In this document: in pieces, positions 24,401 through 33,894 of the stretch
How the letters are laid out: every line of letters begins with the position of its first letter
Numbering within the stretch: the stretch's first letter is position 1
Source of the DNA: Actinernus sp. WN-2022
Lineage: Eukaryota > Cnidaria > Anthozoa > Actiniaria > Actinernidae
Reading direction: 5' to 3'
Assembly (NCBI GenBank): GCA_030867875.1
Contig: JAOWCC010000577.1
Coordinates: forward strand, 154,434,344 to 154,498,343
DNA length: 64,000 nt
Notes under the pieces: model-generated
Told to the model about the DNA's origin: nothing
Databases searched by the model: none
What the model saw: only the letters and a program-made list of their open reading frames with translations
Made by a program: the position numbers and the translations under genes

Positions 24401-25190
24401 TGAGTATCCCCCGGGAGTCTTTCAGATCTTTTCTGTTCTGTTTTGACGTTTCAAACATTGCTATTATTTTGTTTTTTTATTGTGGTGAAAACCGAGTGTA
24501 GGAAATAGCTTATGAAGTTTTTTTTCCTGCACGTAGCGTTGAACGCATGTTTCAAACGTTATTAAACGTATAGCCATATAAAGTGATGTGTATTGATACG
24601 ATAAATATTACAATGTTAGTTACCCCGAGCTAAACTCCGTTAACAATATTTCCTTTTTATTGAATACTAGTACTGTGCTCTTAGAAACTGAGGTACAAGA
24701 TTGTGCTGTCAGTAGTTAAAGCAACGGAGTGTAAACAATAGTGTCTGAGCTCAGGAGATGGACATTTGGGTGATTTCTGTTGCTCAAGCATTTAAGCTAG
24801 TGTGTTGATCTAGGATAACTTTCCTAACTGAATAACATACATGAAATAAGTACTCGATGCTGATTGGCTAAGAGCAGTGCAGTTCAAGTGTAACACACGT
24901 GCAAAAAGTGTAACACAAGTGCAGAAAGTGTAACAACAATTTTCATGTTTTTTTGCCCTGATTCTTACGTAAATGTTCCCTAGCATTAAACAGGTTGTAT
25001 TTCTGCCAAATATTTGATAATTCAAACCTAAGAGAAAAGAGGAAAACATAAAATTGTATATGACTTGAGTGGAGAGTTTACAAATGTCGAACTTAGTTAG
25101 AGCGCGCGCTCAAGACTGACAAACGAATCGCTTTTTTATTATTGTTCATGTATATGTATCAAACGGTTTTCTCGTGCAGTTTAGGATTAA
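24401..25190. other. Intergenic AT-rich DNA
   Basis: I recognise no gene here. A short local repeat (gtgtaacacacgtgcaaaaa and gtgtaacacaagtgcagaaa) lies at about 24,888-24,930. Confidence 0.4.
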
Positions 25191-25560
25191 AGGGACTATG
25201 TCACCAGGATTTTACTGATTTTCTGTCAAGTAATAATTTAGAATGTTTTGATTATAAGAAAAATACTCACTATACACTAAGTGACACGAAACCGAGAGAC
25301 GGCAAGCTGGAGTAGAAACATTAGCTAACATCAAAGATAATAGTTTAAAACTTGAAAACGTTAGCCTAACTTTTTCAAGTTTTTCATAATCGTAATCCAT
25401 TTCCATCCTCGCCATCCGTTGTTCGATTAGCTTCTCTGTAGCTTAACTTTACTAAGGAAAATGCTTTTATTAAATCTACAACATTATTTCTTGGTTTCTT
25501 TTAGTTTGAATGTAAATTTCAGCGTTTCAATGTGTGCTAAAACTAGCGGACATAGCCCCT
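25191..25560. mobile_element. TTAA-target MITE
   Basis: The element begins AGGGACTATGTCA and ends GACATAGCCCCT, and it is flanked by TTAA on both sides (25187-25190 and 25561-25564). TTAA duplication plus short TIRs fits piggyBac- or Kolobok-type mobilisation. No transposase is inside. Confidence 0.65.
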
Positions 25561-25796
25561 TTAATTAAAACTCGTGTGTTTTCAAAGAGCTCAAATTTCG
25601 TTCGCCCTACGCGCTTGGTTCAAAGTTTTAAATCCCAAATTGCACTCGAAACCGTATGATTACCTATACAAACTATCTGGAATAATACATTAGGAAGAAT
25701 AAACTCAGTGCAGATGTTGTAAAGAACGACTTATGTGAAGCACCGCAAGCTAACAGCTGTGCGACGGAAGGCTCACTGCGCATGCGCTGCGCTCAC

Positions 25797-25916
25797 TCGT
25801 GAAACATTTTGACTCTTGAGGATAAACTTCATTGCATTCTGTTTCAAAACACTTGAACGATTCAGTTATTTTCATACACATTGGTACATGTTTCAAGCAT
25901 AATTCAGTTTCGAAAC
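25797..25916 (-). CDS. Candidate cysteine-rich exon, gene unknown
   Basis: A 120-bp stretch has a good minus-strand acceptor (ATTTCTAG|GTTTC) and donor (CACGA|GTGAGC). Between them is an open, cysteine-rich reading: FETELCLKHVPMC followed by FKCFETECNEVYPQESKC. Regular cysteine spacing suggests a secreted or extracellular module, but I recognise no family. I could not link it to neighbouring exons. It may be a chance ORF in repeat-rich DNA. Confidence 0.25.
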
Positions 25917-26517
25917 CTAGAAATAAATACAATTTGTCGGTACTATTACAAGGTTAGGCAGAAATATTACCTGAATGAATATTAGAATATTTACCCGGTT
26001 TCTAGCATGGCTCGAGTTTCGGCTCGGCAGAGTTACTCGTTGAAGTCTTCTATATTTTACACGTACGTGTTCCTCTAATAATTATTATTTCTGTTCAACT
26101 GAATAGTCTTCTGGGATATGTAAATTATAAAAAAATACAACAAATTCCAACGGATCATTGAGGACCAAACGAGAACAAAGTTTTATTTTCGGAAACAATA
26201 CTGTGCAATTTCTGAGCCGGTTAGACAATAAAAAAAGTTATTTATGGCTTTAGAGCCCTCGCATTGATAGAAGGCTCGGGACTCTATAGCTAGGGCCACA
26301 CCAATCGAACTTTGCTCGGATGGGTCAATCGGATGGTTTGTCGGCTCGGTCGGGCCCGACCAGCCGAGTACTCGGACCTCCAGCTAACTGTCTATATTTG
26401 TTTTTCGTTGTCAGGATCATTAATTAAATTTTACCTTGTATTTTTGTTTCACTGACAACTAACTAGATTTAAAGGCCTGTCTAAAGTTTTCTCCTAAAAT
26501 GTGAACATTGTGCTCGG
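25917..26517. other. Intergenic DNA
   Basis: I see no gene. Near 26,290-26,390 there is a patch rich in tcgg and gctcgg words without clear periodicity. Confidence 0.35.
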
Positions 26518-26940
26518 TCTTGTGCCTCTGATTGGCTTCAGTCCCGTTTATAGAGTCAGAGAGCGTCTTGTGCCTGTGATTGGTTTCAGGCCTATATTTA
26601 CAGAGAGCGTCTTGTGCCTCTGATTGGCTTCAGGCCTGTTTATAGAGAGCGTCTTGTGCCTCTGATTGGCTTCAGGCCTGTTTATAGAGAGCGTCTTGTG
26701 CCTCTGATTGGCTTCAGGCCTGTTTATAGAGAGCGTCTTGTGCCTCTCATTGGCTTCAGGCCTGTCATAGAGAGCGTCTTGTGCCTCTGATTGGCTTCAG
26801 GCCTGTTTATAGAGAGCGTCTTGTGCCTCTGATTGGCTTCAGGCCTGTTTCAGTAGAGAGCGTCTTGTGCCTCTGATTGGCTTCAGGCCTGTTTCAGTAG
26901 AGAGCGTCGCTTGACTGTGCCTCTGGTAGGCTTCAGGCCA
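26518..26940. repeat. 42-bp tandem repeat (about 10 copies)
   Basis: The unit is GAGAGCGTCTTGTGCCTCTG then ATTGGCTTCAGGCCTGTTTATA. Most copies are 42 bp; a few lose or gain a few bases (tgtcatagagag, tgtttcagtagag). The unit includes CTGATTGGCT, a CCAAT box on the opposite strand. I would not infer promoter activity from that alone. Confidence 0.9.
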
Positions 26941-27009
26941 ATAGGCTCTTTCTATTTTCTTTTTAAACTGATAACAACTCCCAGTTATTTTGGGAGCATG
27001 ACACGAACA

Positions 27010-27176
27010 GGCTTACATAGAGGATATTACATGGCTGCGCGGAGATACGTGTTTTTTCTTCGAGTGTTGATGTAATATCTTACGAGTGAGCGCAGCGAAC
27101 GAGTAAGATATTTCATTAACACGAGAAGATACAATTCGTATCTCCGAGCGGCCATGTAATGTTGTGTTTAATATAA
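27010..27176. repeat. Palindromic MITE (family A)
   Basis: Ends attacatggctgcgcggaga and tctccgagcggccatgtaat are inverted copies. The centre has cgagtgagcgcagcgaacga. A relative with the same ends and centre lies at 54,130-54,290. Confidence 0.65.
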
Positions 27177-27949
27177 AATTATCAATCAAATACCATTTTC
27201 AATCTAGAAAGGCTAGAAATCTAGAAAGGCTAGAAATCTTTGAAAGCCAGTCATATTTTCAAAAGTGACTTTTTAGAAAGAAATATACACTGGTATTTCA
27301 TCGACAATTATATAATAAAATATAGTTATATAGGTTTTTGAACATATTGCATGTAAGTAGATTAGATGACAGGCGAAGAGCCGCCTGTTGGAGAAACTGA
27401 CGTAAATCATCATCATAATTGTTATAATATTATTACAATGCAAATATGTCTAGAAACGTCGCTTGTGGCTCTAGAACAGACCGCGTAGGTTGACGACGAA
27501 ACGTAGAAAAGTGTTTTCTCCCAAAATTTAGTATTTATTCTTTCTTTTATTCACCTTTAAGTATTGTTCGATAAACGAGCAGCAGTATTTTATCAGATTT
27601 ACAAACACGAGAGCGTAGCCCGATCGTTTTTAGATCTGATGAAACACGTGCTGCGAGTTTATTGAACGGCTTCAAAAAGGTTGATGTATGCTAAGTTATT
27701 TGTCACAAGTCGACTACTTTGAAAACTGGAATAAACGGACTTTGAGAAAGTCTAACTATTCAGTTATTTCGGCGATACGACCTATTTCGGGCGATAAAAT
27801 CGAAGCATAAGTTTATGTAAATGAGACGTATCTTATCAGATTTTAACCACTCATTAAACATTCATTTGTTTTGTTTTTTCTTATATATTATTGAGTTTTT
27901 GAATTACTTTTCACATCATTTTGAAACGCAAATTTCCCTCCAAAAATAA
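27177..27949. other. Intergenic DNA
   Basis: I recognise no gene. A short tandem (ctagaaaggctagaaat) is at about 27,205-27,235. Confidence 0.35.
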
Positions 27950-28025
27950 GCTCCCCGGTATATAAGACCTCCCCGAAAATAAGCCAAATATAAGCCCAGG
28001 GCTTATTTTCGGAAATTTACGGTAT
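27950..28025. repeat. Fragment of a Tc1-like MITE
   Basis: Self-complementary text around aaataagcc ... gggcttattttcgg, ending tttacggtat. It resembles the terminus of the longer element at 28,738-29,082. Confidence 0.4.
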
Positions 28026-28251
28026 TGTACCAGTGCAACGTACATATTTTAAGAACCACAGTATATGTAGCACGAACTTTGAAAGGGCGCCAGTTCGCGA
28101 GGTTGTGATCAAATTCAATGCACTTTGATGGAAAATAACGTTCGTTTTCAAGGAGAATTTTTTTATGCCAAACTTTCAGCCACTTAATTCGACGAGAAAT
28201 GGCCGAAAATTCCATTTTTCCTTAGTAGGTGGAAAATGACGATATAGGCTA

Positions 28252-28660
28252 GCGTGTGTTGGGTAGTGCCATGCAACGTGTTTGGTTTATAATTTCGGAT
28301 TTGGCCGTGCCATTTCCATTTTGCACTACCAGATCCTCTTCGGAGAGATCCACATTGCTATAGCGCTTGTTCACATCTCTAGCTCCCACACGTGTTAGCG
28401 TGGTGGCTGGGGTTTAAAGCAGCTTTCGAGCTCGCCGTTAGAGTAACCAGATTCTGAGGCCTATGATCTAAAGTGAGGCTGACGGTCTTGGGGGCTATGC
28501 CATGCTGATGAGTCCTAACAAGGACGAAACAGCTGTACATGGTTGCCACTCTACCGGTAATAAGATGTGAGCATGCGTATTAGACGCTAGCTACGTCGTA
28601 GCGTGTGTTGGGTAGTGCCATGCATGCAACGTGTTTGACCAATATCATGTCTGATTATCG
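28252..28660 (+). mobile_element. Retroelement terminal-repeat region carrying a hammerhead ribozyme (Penelope-like or retrozyme)
   Basis: Two direct copies of agcgtgtgttgggtagtgcc followed by atgcaacgtgttt lie at 28,252-28,292 and about 28,598-28,640, roughly 350 bp apart. Between them is a minimal type I hammerhead ribozyme. Penelope-like elements carry such ribozymes in their terminal repeats, and retrozymes carry them in LTR-like repeats. No protein-coding part is attached here. I infer a solo terminal repeat or tandem fragment. Confidence 0.6.
28500..28542 (+). ncRNA. Hammerhead ribozyme, minimal type I
   Basis: All core elements are in order: stem I arm CCATG (28500-28504), CTGATGA (28505-28511), stem II GTCCT/AGGAC with loop AACA (28512-28525), GAAA (28526-28529), then a very short stem III (AC/GT closing AGCT, 28529-28536). 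H17 is A at 28537, followed by the second stem I arm CATGG (28538-28542). Predicted self-cleavage is after 28537 (GUA). The two-base-pair stem III is typical of hammerheads in Penelope-like elements, which are thought to act as dimers. Confidence 0.88.
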
Positions 28661-28737
28661 TTAGCGGTATCCACTAGTAGTAGTAATAATAATAACTAGA
28701 GGTTTCTAACAAAAGTGAAGTGTTGCAAGCAGCAGAG

Positions 28738-29082
28738 TACAGTAAAGATTCGATTAAGCGCCCTTCTTCAAATAAGCACCCCCTCTCGAATAAGCGCCCC
28801 CCTTCCACTGCGTTTTCTGAAATAAGTGCCCTCCTCCCCCACTCTCGATATAAGAAATGCGTGTTATCGATACAAAGTCAACTTCGACATTTTATTTATC
28901 ACATTCGGGCACATTACATGTTACAGTTCTTGTTAGGATCTTAATAAAAGTTATTATTTTTTATTGACCCCTCCCGAATAAGCGCCCCCTCTCGAATAAG
29001 CACCCCCCCCCCCCCCCCCCCCCCCTCGACCCTCAAAAATTAAATAAGCACCCCGGGCGCTTAATCGAATCTTTACGGTATA
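28738..29082. mobile_element. Tc1/mariner-like MITE with poly-C core
   Basis: The left end CAGTAAAGATTCGATTAAGC and right end GCTTAATCGAATCTTTACGG are inverted repeats flanked by TA on each side, the Tc1/mariner target. The inside repeats aataagcgccccc-type words and has a run of about 22 C (29,004-29,026). No transposase. Such poly-C runs often vary in length. Confidence 0.7.
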
Positions 29083-29432
29083 TGAAATTGTAGTTTAATA
29101 ATCTGACTCCTAGCTAGAGCCGTGTGATATTAGTGCACAAGTAAATAAATTGCCTGAATAATCTGCCATCGACAGACAACCTTTCCAAGGTTATCTCAAA
29201 ACCTTTAGTTGCTTAATTATTGATAATGTATTTGACTTCTTAAGTTATAATCCGCTGAACACCAGTGCATCGAATAATATATGTTTATGCGAGATTGCAG
29301 CATACATTGAAATGTAGCGAGTTCAGTTTGTTTTTTCAGTGTTTCTCTCATTAAAAAAGCTTGGCAATTGTTATATAAAACAAATAGATTATATTTTCCC
29401 GTTTGTCTGTTGTCATATATGTACAGAGGACG
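29083..29432. other. Intergenic DNA
   Basis: AT-rich; no gene or clear repeat seen. Confidence 0.35.
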
Positions 29433-29748
29433 TCACAGCGTGTGAAGATCGACAGTCACGACTGTGCAACGACCCAGTTCATTTGTGATTGTTTCAGTTT
29501 GATCATTTGCATTAAATGCGTAAACACAATGGGTCAAGCAGCTGTTCTTCAGTTCGTTAAAGCAAGGAACATCCGTCAGACAAGGTTTTAATCCTTCTAG
29601 CCTTCCCACAGCACCGAGAAAACATCTGATTGTATCGTCTGTTACTCTGGTGAGAAAAGAATCAAACACAGAAACTCTGCTCGGATACATGCCGCATTCA
29701 CCGAGGAAACAGGGTTTTCTTTCACAACCCAAAGCAGTAAACAGCATC
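29433..29748 (-). CDS. Candidate cysteine-rich terminal exon, gene unknown
   Basis: On the minus strand, an acceptor (AACATTAG|GATG) opens a 104-codon frame with evenly spread cysteines: LGCERKPCFLGECGMYP, then TIRCFLGAVGRLEGLKPC, then FNELKNSCLTHC. It ends at a stop at 29,433. The look is of a small secreted protein or extracellular domain. I recognise no family, found no matching upstream exon, and no clear poly(A) signal. Confidence 0.3.
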
Positions 29749-29997
29749 CTAATGTTTTGATAGAATGTTTCAATAACTTTTTGTGCAATATCCTACTTAC
29801 CTAAAGCGATAGAAGCGGGGATTATTGTGGGTATAGTTGAGGTCTTATGACAAAGCGCGGTTGTAGTTACCAGTTCTCTGCTCCGATGAAATGATAACGA
29901 GACACAATGTAGGTCGAGGAACCCAAAGGAATTCACATGAACTTCGGTATCGGCACATCAAAGACATCTGAAATAGGTTGCTGCTCGCTGCGCTCGC

Positions 29998-30105
29998 AGC
30001 AATAATAATAATAATAATAATAACAATCATAATCATAATTCCTAACGATAATCATAGAAATAATAAAATAATAAAATCATTAATTAATTAATTAATTAAT
30101 TAATG
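29998..30105. repeat. Microsatellites (ATA)n and (TTAA)n
   Basis: AAT/ATA trinucleotide repeats at 29,998-30,030 and TTAA tetranucleotide repeats at about 30,077-30,105. The first follows gctgcgctcgcagc, a small palindrome. Confidence 0.85.
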
Positions 30106-31229
30106 TTTGGTATGTAGCAAATAGCTAAAGGAACAAAACCCAGCCTATCTGATGTAATTTCTCCCAACTAGATTACATTTTTGCGTAATTACTCGTGCAA
30201 ATGAAGTTCAGGGGGGGGTTAAACCGATTTGAATTGTTTTGTTTTTGCTCACATTTCTTCTCCTTAACGTAGATTTCAACAAAACTAAGAGGACCATCTG
30301 TAGTTTTCTATGGGTAACAGTTTGGTGAAAACCCCATATCGCTACGACATTCCTTTCTACCCGTAAAAATCCATCGCCCTTTTTCTTGGCCGAGCGGGGC
30401 CTGGGTAACTATTTAACGTTAATTTTGTAGCTCTTTTCAGAACTTGAAATCTTGGTAACTGATCAGTTTTGTCATGAATGATATTCCGAACACGTTTGCT
30501 ATCACAAATGAAGTATACTATTTCCAGGGGGGGTGGGGTAGGGAATATTTGTAATTCATAGATTGGTGGTTTAATGATTGGTATATAACCAATAAACAAA
30601 GGAATAAAAACCAGCCTATCTTATGTAATTTAGTCCAACTAGATGATTTTTGGGGGCTGATATTCGCGCAAATTAAGTTCAGGGGGGACTAAGCCGTTTT
30701 GAACTTTTCTTTTGGCTGTCATTTCCCTCCCTGAACTTCAATATCAACCAAATTAAGTAGACTCCCTGAAGATTTCTATGGGTATCATTTTGGTGGAAAC
30801 CCCATATCTCTACGATGTTTCTTTCTACCCGTAAAAATCCATCGCCCTTTCCGTTTTGGTCGAAAAGCATGCTGGGACAGTTTCATTTGCTATTTCCGAG
30901 TCCAGAACTGGATTAAATAAAGTTGTAGCGTTAAAATCATAGTTTTGGTAGAAAACACGACGAAAACAACATATTGGTTGCAAATTTGGGGTAAGAAATG
31001 CAAACCTTGCAAAACTAAGGGGGGAGGGGTGGAAAACCCTATGCATTTCCTGTTAATAACGGTAACCTCCCCATTAAAAGTGTGTTAAAAGACGCTGCAG
31101 CTTTAAAATCATAGTTTTGGTACTAAACACAACAAACACAAGATATTGTTTGTAAATTTTGGTTAAGATTTGCAAGCCTTGCAAAACTGAAGGGGAAGGG
31201 TGGAAAAGCATATTCATTTCCTGTTAATA
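30106..31229. repeat. Diverged tandem duplication (about 470 bp) plus shorter repeats
   Basis: Text from cccagcctatctgatgtaat (30,140) through tacccgtaaaaatccatcgc (30,358) recurs, diverged, at about 30,610-30,845, an offset of roughly 470 bp. A second pair follows: aaaatcatagttttggta at 30,932 and 31,106, each followed by similar text ending atttcctgttaat. The short ORFs here have no domain. It looks like an old transposon or satellite region. Confidence 0.7.
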
Positions 31230-31869
31230 GTAGTACCGTCCCCCAGACCCAGATCCAGACTCAGACTGACCATATATGACCTTAAAAGTAATACTGGCTC
31301 TAGCCAGTGGAGTTTACGGAGTACAGGAGATAACACGGTTAGCAAGAAGTTAAAAAGTAATAAAAGCTCAAAAATCAAACAACCAAATCACAAAAGTATA
31401 CATAACACTTTATTTACAGCTGAGAGACGCCATCCAAGTTGAATTAATTCATTCCAAAAACAACAACGATAAAGCTATGGTGCGGTAAGCCTGGCCAAGG
31501 GCTCTAGGACACATTATCACGTTTTTATTCGATCCAATTCCGAGAGAATGAACATCGATAAGCTAAGAATACCCTTAAAAATATCATGTCCGTTTCCCGT
31601 TAAAGTTATTGACAATGAGTTAAAGAATTAAAGTACCTATTTTTTGTGGTAATTTGCTTGTTTCTGTCAGCCGCCATCTTGAAATTCTTTTATTACCATG
31701 CGACTTTCCTTTTTTTTTTTTTTTTTTATTTAAACATATTTGCTCTCTGCACTTTCCTCTGACCCTAAACAACTGGCTCGCGGCGAGCGAGCGCCGAGCG
31801 AGCTCCGAGCGAGCCCCAAAGGCGCGAGAAAAGACGGGGAGTGCAACCGTTAAGATTCTGTAGCTTGAT
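31230..31869. other. Intergenic DNA with a purine-rich patch
   Basis: No gene recognised. At 31,775-31,830 there is local redundancy of gcgagcgagc and ccgagcgagc. A T-run lies at about 31,709-31,727. Confidence 0.35.
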
Positions 31870-31877
31870 GCTCGTAG

Positions 31878-31935
31878 CAAATTGCTAGGCACAGGAGCCG
31901 TTGCTAGGCACAGGAGCCGTTGCTAGGCACGGATT
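31878..31935. repeat. 19-bp minisatellite, three copies
   Basis: The unit gttgctaggcacaggagcc is repeated; the last copy is truncated to gttgctaggcacgg. Confidence 0.8.
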
Positions 31936-31986
31936 TGAACAAAGTACTGTAGCATAACACAAACTAGAAGGGAGGTGGGAGTACCT

Positions 31987-33078
31987 TAGCCTGATTATCA
32001 GACGGTACGAGGTCGTCCGCTCACTTCCTCCCCCTCCCCGTCTGATGGACTTCATAGACTTTCATGTTCCTGACGTCATCAACCTTTGCTTTTACAATAA
32101 GCCAATACGAACACGCGTAAGAATTGAGGCGTAAAGTGTAGAACAGTCGTGCAGTAGCGGCTTTTACTAGTTGGATTTATCAGCTTTCATGCACTGGAAA
32201 AAAACATTCTACAGCTTCAAACTTCTCTCGATTTCTCAGAATGGTATCCTGTTTGATCTGCTGTGGTTCTTTGGAGAGCAGGAACTTTTTAAACGGAAGT
32301 TTGCGTGCAGTATTTGCAGGACAGGACAGAAATATACATACAAGAAATATCAGACTCGATTCACTGCCGTAAAGTTTGTTACTGTAAACTTAGAACTTTT
32401 ACGCTTTTACTTTTATTTTTAAAACGTTTTGAAGCTTGATATGTATGCCGATTAGTCACACAAGACCCTAAAGTTGTCCTAGTGTAGGTTTTCTGGTCTC
32501 AGAGATTGTTTTAACCGGACTTTTTGTGCAAAGTTTAGATGCCCGCCGTACATGAACTTACGGAAGTGTGTTCATAATTCTGAAAACAAAAATATTCTCC
32601 CAAGTGCCATGAAACTTTTTCCGTAACATACTCAGTATGTGTGTTCACTCCTGCAGAAAAATCATAATATTCCATGAAAGATTTGGTCTTCTAAAAGCCA
32701 AAAACCTAGGAGAATGTTTGAGTTCTATTAAATGCATGAGATCTATAAGCGGAGCTGAGGAAGATTAGATTAGTACGTAGATTCACAAACACATCGTTTC
32801 GATAAATGAACGATTCCAATGCTTTCTTCTGCTCTGGATATAGCTTCGAAATCCTGAAAACTTTACAACTCGGTCGACACAATGCTCAAGTTCTTCCCCA
32901 ACACCATTCAGAAAAATATGCGAGCACATTCCTTAAATTCCAGACTTTGCCAAAAGTGTAAAGTTCGCTCTGATTGGTTGACATTATGACGTCAGGAACA
33001 CGAAAGTCTATGAAGTCCATCAGACCGGGAGGGGGAGGAAATGAGCGGACGACCTCGTATCGTCTGATAATCAGGCTA
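31987..33078. mobile_element. MULE-like TIR element with perfect 9-bp target duplication
   Basis: Terminal inverted repeats of roughly 95 bp start TAGCCTGATTATCAGACGGT on the left and match the right end with few changes. They are flanked by GGAGTACCT on both sides (31978-31986 and 33079-33087), identical. TIRs contain TGACGTCA-like text inside. The interior has only a short ORF (32171-32422) with no known domain, so it is probably non-autonomous. The terminus resembles text inside the hairpin MITE at 2264-2303. Confidence 0.8.
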
Positions 33079-33087
33079 GGAGTACCT

Positions 33088-33894
33088 AGACCAAGTATTA
33101 AATAGATGAAGAAGTTAATTGAGGCGTGCGATTAATCAAAAGTCTGTTGTGATTTTTTTTCGTGTCGAAAATCATATGTTTAAGACACAATTTCCGGCTG
33201 AAAATTTAGTATAGATATCCTAGAGGTTTCAGAGAGTTTTTATTTGGTGAAAATCCATGCAGAAATCAATTTTCTCGCCCAAATGTTTTAACAGATAAAA
33301 AGCAAATTTAAAAAAAAATTCCTTTGCGAAAATCTGTGCTATTGCTGGTAAAAGAAGTTAAAAATACACTTCAGTCAACGTTCAAAAGTATATAACAAGT
33401 TGTCAGAAATTAAAATGTTTGTCCATGGACATTAGGTAATAAAAAAATAGTTTTACAGCTATAGTAATTACAAATAAGCGAATGTAGACTCGAAAACCAG
33501 AAGGCAATCTCGGAGTTTAATTTTGTTTTTAGACCCACAGCAGGCTCGAAAGCCATTTTCAGCTTGAGAGAAAAAAGGAACGTCGTTAATCAGTATGTCA
33601 TTTCATTTCATTCTGCATGTAAGGTTTGATACGCTGTTAGAGTTTATTTTGATGCAAATAGTTGCATTCGTAGTTTCCCGACACATCATGTAGATTTCAA
33701 ACCGTCAATTGAATCTCCAAATCCATGTCAGAAGGCTTTGAAAAGTCCGTTGTAATTGTCTGTCAGTACTGGTCTCGAGCTCCCCTGCCCCTGCCCCTCC
33801 GTTCGTTTTACGCCCGTCACTCACTAACTGCCCCTGGGTATCCAAGGATGGAGCCAATCGTGAAAGTTCTGTAACGGGATGTCCGACAACTAAG
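33088..33894. other. Downstream flank of the tailspike-like gene
   Basis: No exon recognised. On the minus strand an AATAAA lies at about 33,640-33,645, some 250 bp after the stop of the tailspike-like ORF. It is a possible poly(A) signal, but AT-rich DNA makes chance matches likely. A C-rich patch (ctcccctgcccctgcccctcc) is at about 33,780. Confidence 0.35.

Noticed and set aside
26518..26940. Promoter with repeated CCAAT boxes
   Set aside because: CCAAT arises once per 42-bp unit simply because the unit repeats; no gene starts nearby.
32171..32422. Transposase in the 31,987-33,078 element
   Set aside because: The 83-codon ORF has no MULE transposase motif and no zinc finger pattern; probably chance.
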